From: an uncultured Desulfovibrio sp.
Lineage (GTDB): Bacteria; Desulfobacterota; Desulfovibrionia; Desulfovibrionales; Desulfovibrionaceae
Reading direction: 5' to 3'
Length of the DNA: 64,000 bases
Assembly: GCA_937926875.1 (NCBI GenBank)
Contig: CALBAX010000043.1
Location: 3,092-67,091 of the forward strand
The translations under genes were made by a program, and so were the position numbers. The notes beneath the pieces were generated by a model. The model was given only the letters and a program-made list of their open reading frames with translations. It did no database searches and was not told the DNA's origin. This document shows positions 8,450 through 16,487 of the stretch, in pieces (position 1 is the first letter of the stretch; each line of letters opens with the position of its first letter).

Positions 8450-8845
8450 ATGGACGACACCCAGCATTCCCTGCAACGCAAACTGGAACAGGAACGGCGG
8501 CATCTGGCCTGCCTGTGCGCAGGATTCGCCCTGCCCCACGGCCACGGCGACGAGGCGGACAACGCCCGTGACGAGATGGCGGAACTGCTGGCCTGGAGCC
8601 ACGCCAACCTGTGCGCGGAGCGCATCCGTGCCCTGGAAGGCCTGCTGGGCGACCTGCGTTGCAGCGGCCGCCGCCTGTGCATGGACTGTGGCGAAGAGAT
8701 CCCCCTGTCCCGTCTGCTGGCCGTGCCCGGGGCCTGCCGCTGCCGTGACTGCCAGCAGCTGGCGGAAGAAGAAAGCGACTTTTGCGACCGGCGTCCGCCC
8801 CTGCTGCCGGCAAGGCCGTTGCCGCCGGCTGCCCCGCTGCGCTGA
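8450..8845 (+). CDS. DksA/TraR-type C4 zinc-finger protein
   Basis: The 131-residue protein has an N-terminal helical region (about 1-80) with several His and Asp residues (PHGHGDEAD), then the four-cysteine finger CMDCGEEIPLSRLLAVPG...CRCRDC typical of DksA/TraR. Family members bind the RNA polymerase secondary channel and modulate stringent-response promoters. The acidic coiled-coil tip of true DksA is not obvious, so this may be a DksA-like paralog rather than DksA itself. GGAGG at 8437-8441 lies eight bases before the ATG. The C-terminus ends in a Pro/Leu/Arg-rich tail. It stands alone after the ppx terminator. Confidence 0.8.
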   Translation: MDDTQHSLQRKLEQERRHLACLCAGFALPHGHGDEADNARDEMAELLAWSHANLCAERIRALEGLLGDLRCSGRRLCMDCGEEIPLSRLLAVPGACRCRDCQQLAEEESDFCDRRPPLLPARPLPPAAPLR

Positions 8846-9411
8846 CGATTGTGCCTGACGGGACAGCATCCTGCCCGCACGCGGCGGGCCTGTAGCCCTG
8901 CCGTACCTGCAACAGGAAAGCAACCCGTTCGAATACCTTGGTTTATTGTTTGCAGTTCCGTGATCGTCCCTTCCGTGAGCTTGCGGACGGGCTTACGGCC
9001 ATCCGTAAAATCTCAAAAAATATTTCAAAACAGGCTGACTGGCTTTGTCATTGTGTCGCGTGCCCCGCCCCACTGTAGCAACGGCCTGCCCTGCCCCTTT
9101 GCCACGGCCTTTCACTTCGCCTTCTCTCCTGCCACCTCATGCCATGACTGTTATTTACGCAAGATATACATAAATTTTGTTTTATTATAAAAATATATCG
9201 GTAGAAGAGTACGTTATTTATGAAAAAATGCACATATTTTTGAATATATGTGCTTGCTCTATATCATAAAACAAAATCATATTATCCAATATTGTGAATT
9301 ATAGTTTTTTATTTTTCCTGCATACAAAACACGAATGGTATGCTATCTTGAAAATAACAGGAGTATGTTGCGATTTGTAAAAGCATGTAACAAAACAATG
9401 AGGGGAAAACG
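8846..9411. other. Intergenic region upstream of the YeiH-type gene
   Basis: The left half is GC-rich, with a small hairpin TTACGG-CCAT-CCGTAA near 8993. The right half (about 9150-9400) is markedly AT-rich and should contain the promoter of the downstream carrier gene. An interrupted palindrome GCACATAT/ATATGTGC lies at 9230-9253. No open frame with a ribosome binding site was found on either strand. Confidence 0.4.
9230..9253. promoter_or_regulatory. Candidate operator palindrome
   Basis: Perfect 8-bp inverted repeat GCACATAT / ATATGTGC with an eight-base AT-rich centre, about 160 bases upstream of the YeiH-type start. Its symmetry and location fit a dimeric regulator site. The regulator is unknown and AT-rich DNA produces such repeats by chance. 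Confidence 0.25.
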
Positions 9412-10479
9412 ATGGCCAGCTGTGAACGACACGAACCGTCCTTTGTCCGGAAAAGCCTTTCCGCCCTGCCCGGTATCCTTCTGCTGACAGGCGTCGCCGT
9501 ATTCTCGTGGTTCATAACACCGCGTCTCATCGCCCTGCATCCCTTCATGAAGTCCCTCAACCTGAGCGATTTCATCATAGCCATCATCCTGGGCATGCTC
9601 ATCTGCAATACTGTCGGCGTGCCCGCCGTCTTCCGGGACGGCCTGCGCTTTTCCACCACCCTGACCAAGACCGGCATCGTGGTCATGGGCTGTAAATATT
9701 CCTTCGCCGGCCTCATCAAGACCGGCTCGGAAGCCATCATCATCATTTCCGTCTTCCTGTTCACCTCGGCCATCATCCTGATGTGGCTCTCCCGCCGCCT
9801 CAGCATGTCGCCGTCGCTGGGGGCCTGCCTGGCCGCCGGCCTGTCCATCTGCGGCGTCTCGGCCTGTGTGGCCATCGCCCCGGCCGTCAGGGCCAAGAAC
9901 GAAGACATCGCCTACACCATCGCCGTGGTGCTCATGTTCGGCCTGCTGGCGCTCTTCGTCTTCCCCTTCATCGGCCACTGGCTCGACCTCAGCCCCAACC
10001 AGTTCGGGGCCTTCGCCGGTGTGGGCATCGTCAACTCGGCCCAGGTGCTGGCAGCGGGCTTTGCCTTCAGCAACGATGCGGGCGTCGTGGCCGGTGTGTA
10101 CAATATCGGCCGCGTCATCTGCCTGCCCCTGGTGGTGCTGATGCTGGCCATCATGGTGGCCGCCGAGGATGCCAAGGTGCATTCCCAGCTGGCCAATACC
10201 AGCAAGATGCGCATCATCCTCGACAAGTTCCCGGTCTTCGTGCTGGGCTTCCTGGCCGTGGTGCTGCTGAACACCTTTGGCTTCATGAGCAAGGAAGAAG
10301 CCAAGATGGCCAGCAATTTCATGAACTGGTGTTTCCTGCTGGGCTTCTCCAGCATCGGCCTCACCACCCACCTCAGCGACATCAAGGCCGCGGGCCTTTC
10401 CGGCGCGCTCATCGGCTTCTGTGTGGCCTCGGTCAAGGCCGGCCTGGCCTTGCTGGTGGTCCTCTGCTTCCTGCAATAA
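9412..10479 (+). CDS. yeiH: YeiH-family putative sulfate exporter (UPF0324)
   Basis: The 355-residue protein is a multi-pass inner membrane protein of about ten predicted hydrophobic segments, from SALPGILLLTGVAVFSWFI near residue 20 to ALLVVLCFL at the end. Family hallmarks seen are LTKTGIVVMGCKYSF, LAAGLSICGVSACVAIAPAVRA and GVGIVNSAQVLAAGFAFS. The family is annotated as putative sulfate exporters, but transport has rarely been tested; in a sulfate reducer anion export or sulfite handling would be relevant. GAGGGG lies about ten bases before the ATG. A 30-codon membrane peptide gene and a small soluble protein gene follow on the same strand. Confidence 0.85.
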   Translation: MASCERHEPSFVRKSLSALPGILLLTGVAVFSWFITPRLIALHPFMKSLNLSDFIIAIILGMLICNTVGVPAVFRDGLRFSTTLTKTGIVVMGCKYSFAGLIKTGSEAIIIISVFLFTSAIILMWLSRRLSMSPSLGACLAAGLSICGVSACVAIAPAVRAKNEDIAYTIAVVLMFGLLALFVFPFIGHWLDLSPNQFGAFAGVGIVNSAQVLAAGFAFSNDAGVVAGVYNIGRVICLPLVVLMLAIMVAAEDAKVHSQLANTSKMRIILDKFPVFVLGFLAVVLLNTFGFMSKEEAKMASNFMNWCFLLGFSSIGLTTHLSDIKAAGLSGALIGFCVASVKAGLALLVVLCFLQ

Positions 10480-10713
10480 AGGACAGCCGTCGCGGGGGCC
10501 TGGTCGCGGTGCCGGTGCCCGCAAGCCCCCGCCGGCGGACAGACTGGCGGGCTGCCGTCCGGCCCTGACCGTGCCGAAGATCCGCTTCGGCCCCGGCGCC
10601 TGACCGGCAAGCGGCATCATCCCCGGACGGGGGAATATCCTGATGCCGCCTGACAGAAAAACCACAAGGAACATGCCGTGGCCTGGACAGGCCCCGACAT
10701 CCCGGAGGACATC

Positions 10714-10806
10714 ATGTGGAACAAGATCTCCAAGAGCAGACAACAGGACATCATCGTCATCACCTGCGGCATCCTGCTTATCCTGCTGGCCAAGGTACTG
10801 GCATGA
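10714..10806 (+). CDS. Thirty-residue single-pass membrane peptide
   Basis: This very short frame encodes MWNKISKSRQQDIIVITC followed by GILLILLAKVLA. It has a polar, basic head of about 12 residues and an 18-residue hydrophobic segment, a textbook small inner-membrane protein. GGAGG at 10704-10708 sits five bases before the ATG. Its TGA overlaps the next ATG (ATGA), which argues strongly that it is translated. It may be a small subunit or regulator of the upstream YeiH-type carrier; that is inference from position. Confidence 0.65.
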   Translation: MWNKISKSRQQDIIVITCGILLILLAKVLA

Positions 10807-11168
10807 TCTGCTGCCTGGCCTCCGCCGCCTGCCCGCTGCGCGACATGGCCGCCCCGCTGGGCGCCTGCTCCGGGAAGGAGGTTCTCCACGCCGTCTATGA
10901 TGCCGGTATCGACCTCGGCCATTACGGAGAAGTGGATCAGCTGGCGCCCGCCGGTGCCATGGCGGAATTCACGGCCTATGTGCGCCGCCAGAGCGAGGAG
11001 GAAGCGGAAGCCGCCTTCGCGCCGTTGCGGCGGGCCGCCCGCGGACAGGGCGTGGAAGTGCGTCTGCATGTGGTCTACGGCCCGGCTGCCGTGCGCGACC
11101 TGCTGCACCGATGGCAGCAAGAAGGCCCCGTGCGGATCTTTGGCGGGGAAGACATGTCCCCTGCCTGA
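10803..11168 (+). CDS. Hypothetical 121-residue protein coupled to the membrane peptide
   Basis: It starts by ATGA overlap with the 30-codon peptide gene. The N-terminus is cysteine-rich (MICCLASAACPLRD). The remainder looks like a small alpha/beta protein: a helical stretch YVRRQSEEEAEAAFAPLRRA, then GVEVRLHVVYGPAAVRDLLHR and GPVRIFGGED. The strand-helix pattern is vaguely like a truncated universal-stress-type fold, but no diagnostic motif is present and the family is not recognised. Because it is coupled to the peptide and lies behind yeiH, it may belong to the same unit. A GC-rich inverted repeat lies about 50 bases downstream. Confidence 0.55.
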   Translation: MICCLASAACPLRDMAAPLGACSGKEVLHAVYDAGIDLGHYGEVDQLAPAGAMAEFTAYVRRQSEEEAEAAFAPLRRAARGQGVEVRLHVVYGPAAVRDLLHRWQQEGPVRIFGGEDMSPA

Positions 11169-11220
11169 CTCGCGGCCGCCTGCGCGGCCTGCGGCAAAAC
11201 ACCTGCCAGGGACAGACAGG

Positions 11221-11255
11221 AGCGGGAAGGAGGCGGACGTCTCCTTCCCGCTTTC
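11221..11255 (+). terminator. Probable terminator after the YeiH unit
   Basis: Perfect 12-bp inverted repeat AGCGGGAAGGAG / CTCCTTCCCGCT with an eight-base loop, followed by a weak T run (TTCG). The remaining DNA up to the tRNA terminator (about 11256-11552) shows no supportable gene. Confidence 0.55.
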
Positions 11256-11552
11256 GTCCCTGAAGGGGAGACGTGGCAGGGGACAGGCGGCAACGGCGGC
11301 ACAAGGGGTCGGGGGCTCCTGCGTTGCCGGACATACGGCACCGGCGTGCTGCTCCGGAACGCTGCCAGCACAGACGGGGACGGCCGGCATGTGACCATCG
11401 GGAGGGCACCGCGCAAAGCCGGCACCAGACGCCCATGAACCGGGACGAAGACAGGACAGCGGAAAACAGGGAAGGGAGGGGGAAGGCCGGAGCATCCCGA
11501 CGGACACGGCACCCTGACCGTGCGGGCGCCCGACCGGCCAAAGCCCATAACG

Positions 11553-11584
11553 AAAAAGGCTTGCAGCAGAAGCTGCAAGCCTTT
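11553..11584 (-). terminator. Terminator of tRNA-Phe
   Basis: Read leftward, a 10-bp stem (GGCTTGCAGC / GCTGCAAGCC) ends in five T residues, directly after the tRNA 3' end. Confidence 0.85.
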
Positions 11585-11592
11585 GTATTCCC

Positions 11593-11668
11593 TGGTGCCG
11601 AGGGACAGAATTGAACTGCCGACACGGGGATTTTCAGTCCCCTGCTCTACCAACTGAGCTACCTCGGC
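11593..11668 (-). tRNA. tRNA-Phe (anticodon GAA)
   Basis: Read on the complement, a complete 76-base cloverleaf is seen: acceptor stem GCCGAGG/CCTCGGC, D stem GCTC/GAGC, anticodon stem GGGGA/TCCCC with loop CTGAAAA, and T stem GGCAG/CTGTC with loop TTCAATT. The discriminator base is A and the 3' CCA is encoded. The anticodon GAA reads phenylalanine. There is no variable arm insertion. Confidence 0.98.
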
Positions 11669-11783
11669 GTGAGGTGATGTTGTTCGTCACAACAAAAATG
11701 CTTGTACAGATTTCCCCCCGACTTGGCAAGCATTTTTTTTCGTTTTTGGGCAAAACTTGAAATTTTTTTGTCCTGCCTCCATA

Positions 11784-11801
11784 CTGTCCCTGTCAGGACA
11801 G
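11784..11801. promoter_or_regulatory. Palindrome in the clcA leader region
   Basis: CTGTCC/GGACAG inverted repeat with a six-base centre, in the T-rich stretch about 90 bases before the ClC gene. It may be an operator. Support is symmetry only. Confidence 0.25.
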
Positions 11802-11885
11802 GAAGTATCCCCATTTTTTTCAGTCTGTTGCAGGCACATCGTTATCGTGTGCCCTGTCCGCGCCCCTTATCCCCACAGGATCCCC

Positions 11886-13253
11886 ATGGCCTTCCGCCCC
11901 TCTCTGCCTCCCTTCATCCTGGAGTCCGCGGCCCTGCGCAGCCAGGGTACCTGGACGCTCATGGCCCAGGCCCTGCTCACGGGTCTCGTCTCCGGCGGGG
12001 TCATCGGCCTGTTCCGCTGGCTCTATACCATCATCAACGGCGCCGTCCGTGCCCATGTGGCCGGGCAGGATCCCTTCGCACCGGCCGCTCTGGCCCTGAT
12101 GGCCGCCGGGCTGCTGCTCATGGCCCTGACGGCCGGGCTGCTCCTGCGCTACGAGCCCCTCATCGGCGGCAGCGGCATCCCGCAGGTGGAGCTCATCGCG
12201 GCCGGCAAGCTGCCGCCCATGCGCTGGGCACGGGTGCTCTGGTGCAAGTTCGTGGCCACTCTGGCCGCGCTCAGTGCCGGCCTGTCCGTGGGGCGCGAGG
12301 GTCCCTGCATCATGATGGGCGCCACCGTAGGCGCGGGCGTGGGCTATGTGTGGCACGACCGCTGCCGCGCCAACCGGCCCCGCTATCTGGTGGGCGGCGG
12401 CGTGGCGGGCATGACCGCCGCATTCGGCGCGCCTGTGGCCGGCATGTTCTTCGCCTTCGAGGAGATGAAGACCCCGCTCACCCTGCCCATGCTGCTCTTC
12501 ACCAGCCTTTCGGCCCTGTCCGCCTGGTTCATGGTGGACGTGGTGCTGGACTTCGGCCTAGTCTTCCCCTTCGCCCGGCTGCCCGGCCTGCACTGGAGCC
12601 AGTACTGGTTGCCCCTGCTGGCCGGCATGGCCTGCGGCCTGCTGGGGGCCGTGTACAATGCGGGCATGATCCGCCTGCTGCTCTGGCAGGACAGGGCCCG
12701 CTGGCTGCCCGGCCCCGTACGCATCGCCTTTCCCTTCGCCTGCTGCGGCGTGCTGCTCTTCCTCTGGCCGGAGATCATGGGCAACATGGGCCTGACCACC
12801 CTGCAACTGGAAGACCTGCGCCTGCCCGCCCTCACCCTGGCCCTGCTGCTGGCGGGCAAGATCGCCTTTTCCTGCGTGAGCTTCGCTTCGGGAGTGTCCG
12901 GCGGCATCCTCATGCCCATCCTGCTGGCGGGCAGCATGGCCGGTGCCCTGCTGGCCGCGCCCCTGCGCGATGCCGGTCTGGTGGCCCCGGAACAGACGGC
13001 CACCCTGCTGGTGCTGGGCATGGCGGGCCTGTTCTCCGCCTCGGTGCGCACGCCCCTCACCGGGGCCGCCCTGGTCATGGAGATGTGCGGCGGCTTCCAT
13101 CTGGCCCCGGCCGTGCTGCTGGCGGCCTTCGCCGCGGCCTTCACGGCCAATGCCTTGCATTCGACGCCTGTTTACGACAGTCTCAAGGAACGTATCCTGG
13201 AACAGCGCCGCCGGCGCCGGACCGCTGCTTCCCCCATCGAGGAGAGATCATGA
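11886..13253 (+). CDS. clcA: ClC-type chloride channel / Cl-/H+ antiporter
   Basis: An inner-membrane protein of 455 residues with the ClC selectivity-filter signatures: GGSGIPQ near residue 97, GREGP with the gating glutamate Glu138, and a GVSGGILMP segment matching the GxFxP region. It probably exchanges chloride or fluoride for protons. The frame is open further upstream; the ATG followed by AFRPSLPP is preferred because homologous sequence begins soon after, although the ribosome site is weak. The 3' end overlaps the next gene by four bases (ATGA). The final residues are basic (EQRRRRRTA). Fluoride- and chloride-specific clades cannot be told apart here. Confidence 0.9.
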   Translation: MAFRPSLPPFILESAALRSQGTWTLMAQALLTGLVSGGVIGLFRWLYTIINGAVRAHVAGQDPFAPAALALMAAGLLLMALTAGLLLRYEPLIGGSGIPQVELIAAGKLPPMRWARVLWCKFVATLAALSAGLSVGREGPCIMMGATVGAGVGYVWHDRCRANRPRYLVGGGVAGMTAAFGAPVAGMFFAFEEMKTPLTLPMLLFTSLSALSAWFMVDVVLDFGLVFPFARLPGLHWSQYWLPLLAGMACGLLGAVYNAGMIRLLLWQDRARWLPGPVRIAFPFACCGVLLFLWPEIMGNMGLTTLQLEDLRLPALTLALLLAGKIAFSCVSFASGVSGGILMPILLAGSMAGALLAAPLRDAGLVAPEQTATLLVLGMAGLFSASVRTPLTGAALVMEMCGGFHLAPAVLLAAFAAAFTANALHSTPVYDSLKERILEQRRRRRTAASPIEERS

Positions 13254-13891
13254 CCCGCCTGCTCCCCTGCCTCGTCCTGCTGCTGTGCGGCCTTGCGGCC
13301 TGCGCTCCCCGCAACGTCCCCGACAAGGCCGGCTATACACCCGTGGCCGCGCCCTGGACATGCGCCACCTATCTGGACAGCGGCGAGAACGCCCTGACGG
13401 CCGTACTGATGCTGGACGGCTGGGCCGCCGCCCGGACGCAGCAGGTGCGCCTCGACAAGGCCGGGCTCGACGCCCTGCTGGATCATCTGGAAGCCTGGTG
13501 CCCCACCCATCGCGGGGACCAGCTGGCCGACGTCATCCTGGCCTGGCGCCGCCAGCACCCCGACAGGGGCAGGATGCTGCCCGCCGTGAGCTGTGCCGCC
13601 TGGTATGCCCCGGCCACACGGCCCATCACGGGCAACGAACAGCAGCTGGCCCTTTCCCTCTGGCTCGCGGGCCATGCCCTGGGGCGGGCCGGTCTGGAGG
13701 TGCCCCTGCAGGACCAGCAGCGCCTTGACCGCATCTTCGCCCTGTTCGACAGCGGCGAGAGCCCCCTGCACCAGTACTGCCGCCGCGATCCCCAAGCCCT
13801 CGTGCTCCACGGGCTCACGGCCGCAGGTCTGGAAAAGGCGGCGCGCCCCGCCGGTGCGGCGAAGGCGGACGCACCCCAAAATCACAAATAA
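13250..13891 (+). CDS. Predicted lipoprotein of unknown function
   Basis: The 213-residue product has a lipoprotein signal: MTRL, a hydrophobic core LVLLLCG, and lipobox LAAC with the acylated cysteine at 18. The mature part has four to five further cysteines, including APWTCATYLDSG, EAWCPTHRG and AVSCAAWY, which may form disulfides in the periplasm. No known domain was recognised; the length and the DVILAWRRQH stretch look like a small helical Rap1a/Tai-like or LysM-less periplasmic protein, but that is weak. It is translationally coupled to clcA by ATGA overlap. The C-terminus is a short Ala/Pro/Lys-rich tail. Confidence 0.7.
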   Translation: MTRLLPCLVLLLCGLAACAPRNVPDKAGYTPVAAPWTCATYLDSGENALTAVLMLDGWAAARTQQVRLDKAGLDALLDHLEAWCPTHRGDQLADVILAWRRQHPDRGRMLPAVSCAAWYAPATRPITGNEQQLALSLWLAGHALGRAGLEVPLQDQQRLDRIFALFDSGESPLHQYCRRDPQALVLHGLTAAGLEKAARPAGAAKADAPQNHK

Positions 13892-13988
13892 CATTTCGAT
13901 ATCATTGTAAAAATAAAATAGTGCTTGCAAATATGGTTCAGGTTGCGTAAACAACTGTCCCAAATAAAATTCTACAAGGCGAGGCCGT

Positions 13989-15254
13989 ATGACTCGTAAA
14001 GACCGTACCGAAGGCATCTACAGCCGCCGTGAAGTGCTCGACGAAAGCGAACGCCGTCAATATTGCCTGATCCAGCTCAAGGACCTGCTCTCCTACGCCT
14101 ACCGCTACTCCGAAGATGTCAAGAAACGCTTCGACCGTGCGCAGTTCAACGTGGAGAAGTTCAAGACCCTGTCCGATATCAAGCACATCCCCATCCTCAA
14201 GAAAAAGGAACTCATCTTCCTGCAGTCCATGGGCCCGCGTCTGGGCGGCCTGCTGACCAAGGACATCGGGGATCTGAAGCGCATCTTCCTCTCCCCCGGC
14301 CCCATCTTCGACCCCGAAGATCGTGGCGAAGACTACTGGGGCTACACCGAAGCCTTCTATTCCGTGGGCTTCCGTCCCGGTGACGCCGTGCAGAACACCT
14401 TCAACTATCAGCTGACCCCGGCCGGCCTGATGTTCGAAGAGCCCCTGCGCAACCTGGGCTGCGCGGTCATCCCCGCCGGCCCCACCGATGCCTCCACCCA
14501 GCTGGACATCATGCAGAAGCTGCGCGTCTCCGGCTATGTGGGCACGCCCAGCTTCCTCATGCACCTGGCCCAGAAGGCCGAGGAAAAGGGCCTGAACCTG
14601 CGCAAGGACCTCTTCCTCGAAGTGGCCTTCGTCACCGGTGAGCGCCTGTCCGAAAAGATGCGCTCCCAGATGGAGAAGAAGTACGACCTCATCATGCGCC
14701 AGGGCTACGGCACCGCCGACGTGGGCTGCATCGGCTACGAATGCTTCCACAAGACCGGCCTGCACATCGCCAACCGCTGCTATGTGGAGATCTGCCATCC
14801 CGATACCGGCATCCCGCTGAAGGATGGCGAAGTGGGCGAGATCGTGGTCACGGCCTTCAACAAGACCTATCCGCTCATCCGTCTGGCCACGGGCGACCTG
14901 TCGTACATCGACCGCAGCCCCTGCGCCTGCGGCCGTACCAGCCCGCGCCTGGGCAACATCGTGGGCCGCGTGGACACCACCGCCCGCATCATGGGCATGT
15001 TCGTCTACCCGCATCAGGTGGAACAGGTCATGAGCCGCTTCGAGGAAGTGAAGCGCTGGCAGATCGAAGTCACCAACCCCGGCGGCATCGACGAAATGAC
15101 CCTGTTCATCGAGACCAGCGGCTTCAAGCGCGAGGAAGAGCTGCTCCACCAGTTCCGCGAAAAGATCAAGCTGCGTCCCGAACTCAAGATCCTGGCGCCG
15201 GGCAGCCTGCCCCCGCAGATCCGTCCCATCGAGGACAAGCGCCACTGGGATTGA
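13989..15254 (+). CDS. Phenylacetate-CoA ligase family adenylate-forming enzyme
   Basis: The 421-residue protein belongs to the PaaK/CapK branch of AMP-forming ligases. Motifs seen are GYVGTPSFLMHLAQKAEEKG, the adenylate site RQGYGTADVGCIGYEC, GEIVVTAFNKTYPLIRLATGDLS, and the C-terminal hinge GRVDTTARIMGMFVYPHQVEQVM. Cysteines in PCACGRTSPRLG match the common metal site of PaaK proteins. Sulfate reducers often encode several such enzymes, which may act as aryl-CoA or archaeal-type ligases; no aromatic pathway genes are adjacent, so the substrate is open. A weak GGCGAGG lies before the ATG. A terminator follows immediately. Confidence 0.88.
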   Translation: MTRKDRTEGIYSRREVLDESERRQYCLIQLKDLLSYAYRYSEDVKKRFDRAQFNVEKFKTLSDIKHIPILKKKELIFLQSMGPRLGGLLTKDIGDLKRIFLSPGPIFDPEDRGEDYWGYTEAFYSVGFRPGDAVQNTFNYQLTPAGLMFEEPLRNLGCAVIPAGPTDASTQLDIMQKLRVSGYVGTPSFLMHLAQKAEEKGLNLRKDLFLEVAFVTGERLSEKMRSQMEKKYDLIMRQGYGTADVGCIGYECFHKTGLHIANRCYVEICHPDTGIPLKDGEVGEIVVTAFNKTYPLIRLATGDLSYIDRSPCACGRTSPRLGNIVGRVDTTARIMGMFVYPHQVEQVMSRFEEVKRWQIEVTNPGGIDEMTLFIETSGFKREEELLHQFREKIKLRPELKILAPGSLPPQIRPIEDKRHWD

Positions 15255-15265
15255 TCCCGTCATGG

Positions 15266-15293
15266 AGGCCCGGCCCCTGCGCCGGGCCTTTTT
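15266..15293 (+). terminator. Terminator after the ligase gene
   Basis: Perfect nine-bp stem AGGCCCGGC / GCCGGGCCT with a six-base loop and four or five T residues, twelve bases after the stop. Confidence 0.88.
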
Positions 15294-15338
15294 GCCCTGT
15301 ACCGGTCGCTGCCCGGCTGTCCCGCAAGGAGAATCGTC

Positions 15339-15734
15339 ATGGAAATGTCGCCGCAACTGGCCCGTCTGGTGGCCTGGCTGGAAGAGATGCACGCCCGCGT
15401 CATGCAGGCCGAACAGGCGGCCCTGGCCGTCATGGGCGATACGCCCGCCTATACGGCCCACATGCAGGAAAAAGCCCGCCTGCTGGCCTCGCTGGAAGAG
15501 GAGGGCGAAACCTATCTCGAAGAGCTGCCCGAACAGCTCCAGGACCAGGCCGGGCACCGTCTGCACCGTTTTTCGGCCAGCGCCCGCAACGCGCTGCGCA
15601 TCGGCTCCATCTTCTACATGTCCGCCCTGCTCTATCCCGAAGACCACAAGCCCGGCCAGCCCGACGACTTGCAGGTCTTCATCCGCCGCCTGCGCGACGA
15701 GGGCGAGCACTATACCCTGCATGCGCAGGACTAG
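15339..15734 (+). CDS. Hypothetical helical protein (131 residues)
   Basis: The product is mostly helical and acidic: LARLVAWLEEMHARVMQAEQAALAV, then EKARLLASLEEEGETYLEELPEQLQDQ, then IRRLRDEGEHYTLHAQD. It has no signal peptide and no cysteine. AAGGAG at 15326 is seven bases before the ATG, and codon use matches its neighbours, so it is probably real. No family was recognised. It lies behind its own start site after a terminator, followed by a palindromic repeat element, so it is likely monocistronic. Confidence 0.65.
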   Translation: MEMSPQLARLVAWLEEMHARVMQAEQAALAVMGDTPAYTAHMQEKARLLASLEEEGETYLEELPEQLQDQAGHRLHRFSASARNALRIGSIFYMSALLYPEDHKPGQPDDLQVFIRRLRDEGEHYTLHAQD

Positions 15735-15748
15735 CGGAACCGACCTTT

Positions 15749-15821
15749 CGGAAGAAGGGGCCCCTGCCAGCGCCGGAAGGGGCTCCTTCCTCCGTGCCCC
15801 ATCCTCCCCCCAACGTGCTTT
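15749..15821 (-). repeat. Dispersed palindromic intergenic element, copy 1
   Basis: Read leftward it opens with AAAGCACGTTGGGGGGAGGA (head) and continues into a 17-bp inverted repeat with two mismatches (15749-15765 with 15778-15794). The same head and a following GGAAGG-type palindrome recur near 34.3, 35.4, 49.8, 62.9 and 63.95 kb. Confidence 0.6.
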
Positions 15822-16011
15822 GGACCGGAAGGATGATGATCCCGGCGGCGCTCCGGCCCTCCCCTGATGCCGGTCTCCCGGTGCTGCCCCGGAGGTCTCC
15901 CGACGGAAGATTTCGGGAAGGGCGCGGCAAGGCCGCATCCTTCCCTCCGGTGAAGGCCCCCGGCCACAGACAGCCGGAGCACCAGACCCTGAACCGACGT
16001 AAGGAGTTACC

Positions 16012-16368
16012 ATGAACAAACGTATCCTGGGCGGCCTGCTCTGCGCCGCCATGCTCTGCGCCGCTCCCGCCCTGGCCATGCCCGGCATGGGCGAAGGCAA
16101 GGCACCTGTGGACAAGTTCCCCATGATGGACGCCAACAAGGATGGCAGCGTCAGCAAGGAAGAATTCAAGAAGTTCTTCCCCCAGATGCAGGACGGCGCC
16201 TTTGCCGCCATCGACAAGAACAAGAATGGCGCCATCAGCCATGAAGAATGGCAGGGCTTCAGCAAAAGCCACGCCATGGGCCGTGCCGGTCACCCCGACG
16301 CCCAGATGCCTCCCGCCAATGAGGCCGCGCCCAAGGCCATGCCGCTGGTCACGCCGCCTTCCAAGTAA
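16012..16368 (+). CDS. Secreted EF-hand calcium-binding protein
   Basis: The 118-residue product begins with a signal peptide (MNKRILGGLLCAAMLCAAPALA, cleavage likely after residue 22). Two canonical EF-hand loops follow: DANKDGSVSKEE and DKNKNGAISHEE, each with Asp/Asn at positions 1, 3 and 5, Gly at 6 and Glu at 12. The C-terminus is a Pro/Ala-rich linker ending in TPPSK. It should act in the periplasm as a calcium-binding or calcium-sensing protein. AAGGAG at 16001 supports the start. No partner is evident nearby. Confidence 0.88.
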   Translation: MNKRILGGLLCAAMLCAAPALAMPGMGEGKAPVDKFPMMDANKDGSVSKEEFKKFFPQMQDGAFAAIDKNKNGAISHEEWQGFSKSHAMGRAGHPDAQMPPANEAAPKAMPLVTPPSK

Positions 16369-16487
16369 CCGTCAGGGGAGCGTCCTGGCATCCCTGCCGG
16401 GCGCTCCCCCTTCCACGGCACTGCGGTGCCGCCCTTTCGAACTTTCACCCCATCCGTGTGGCGCCCCAAGGCCGCCAAAGGAAAACC

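Noticed and set aside
11169..11592. Search for tRNA-linked integrase or attachment site next to tRNA-Phe
   Set aside because: No integrase gene or repeat of the tRNA 3' end was seen in the window.
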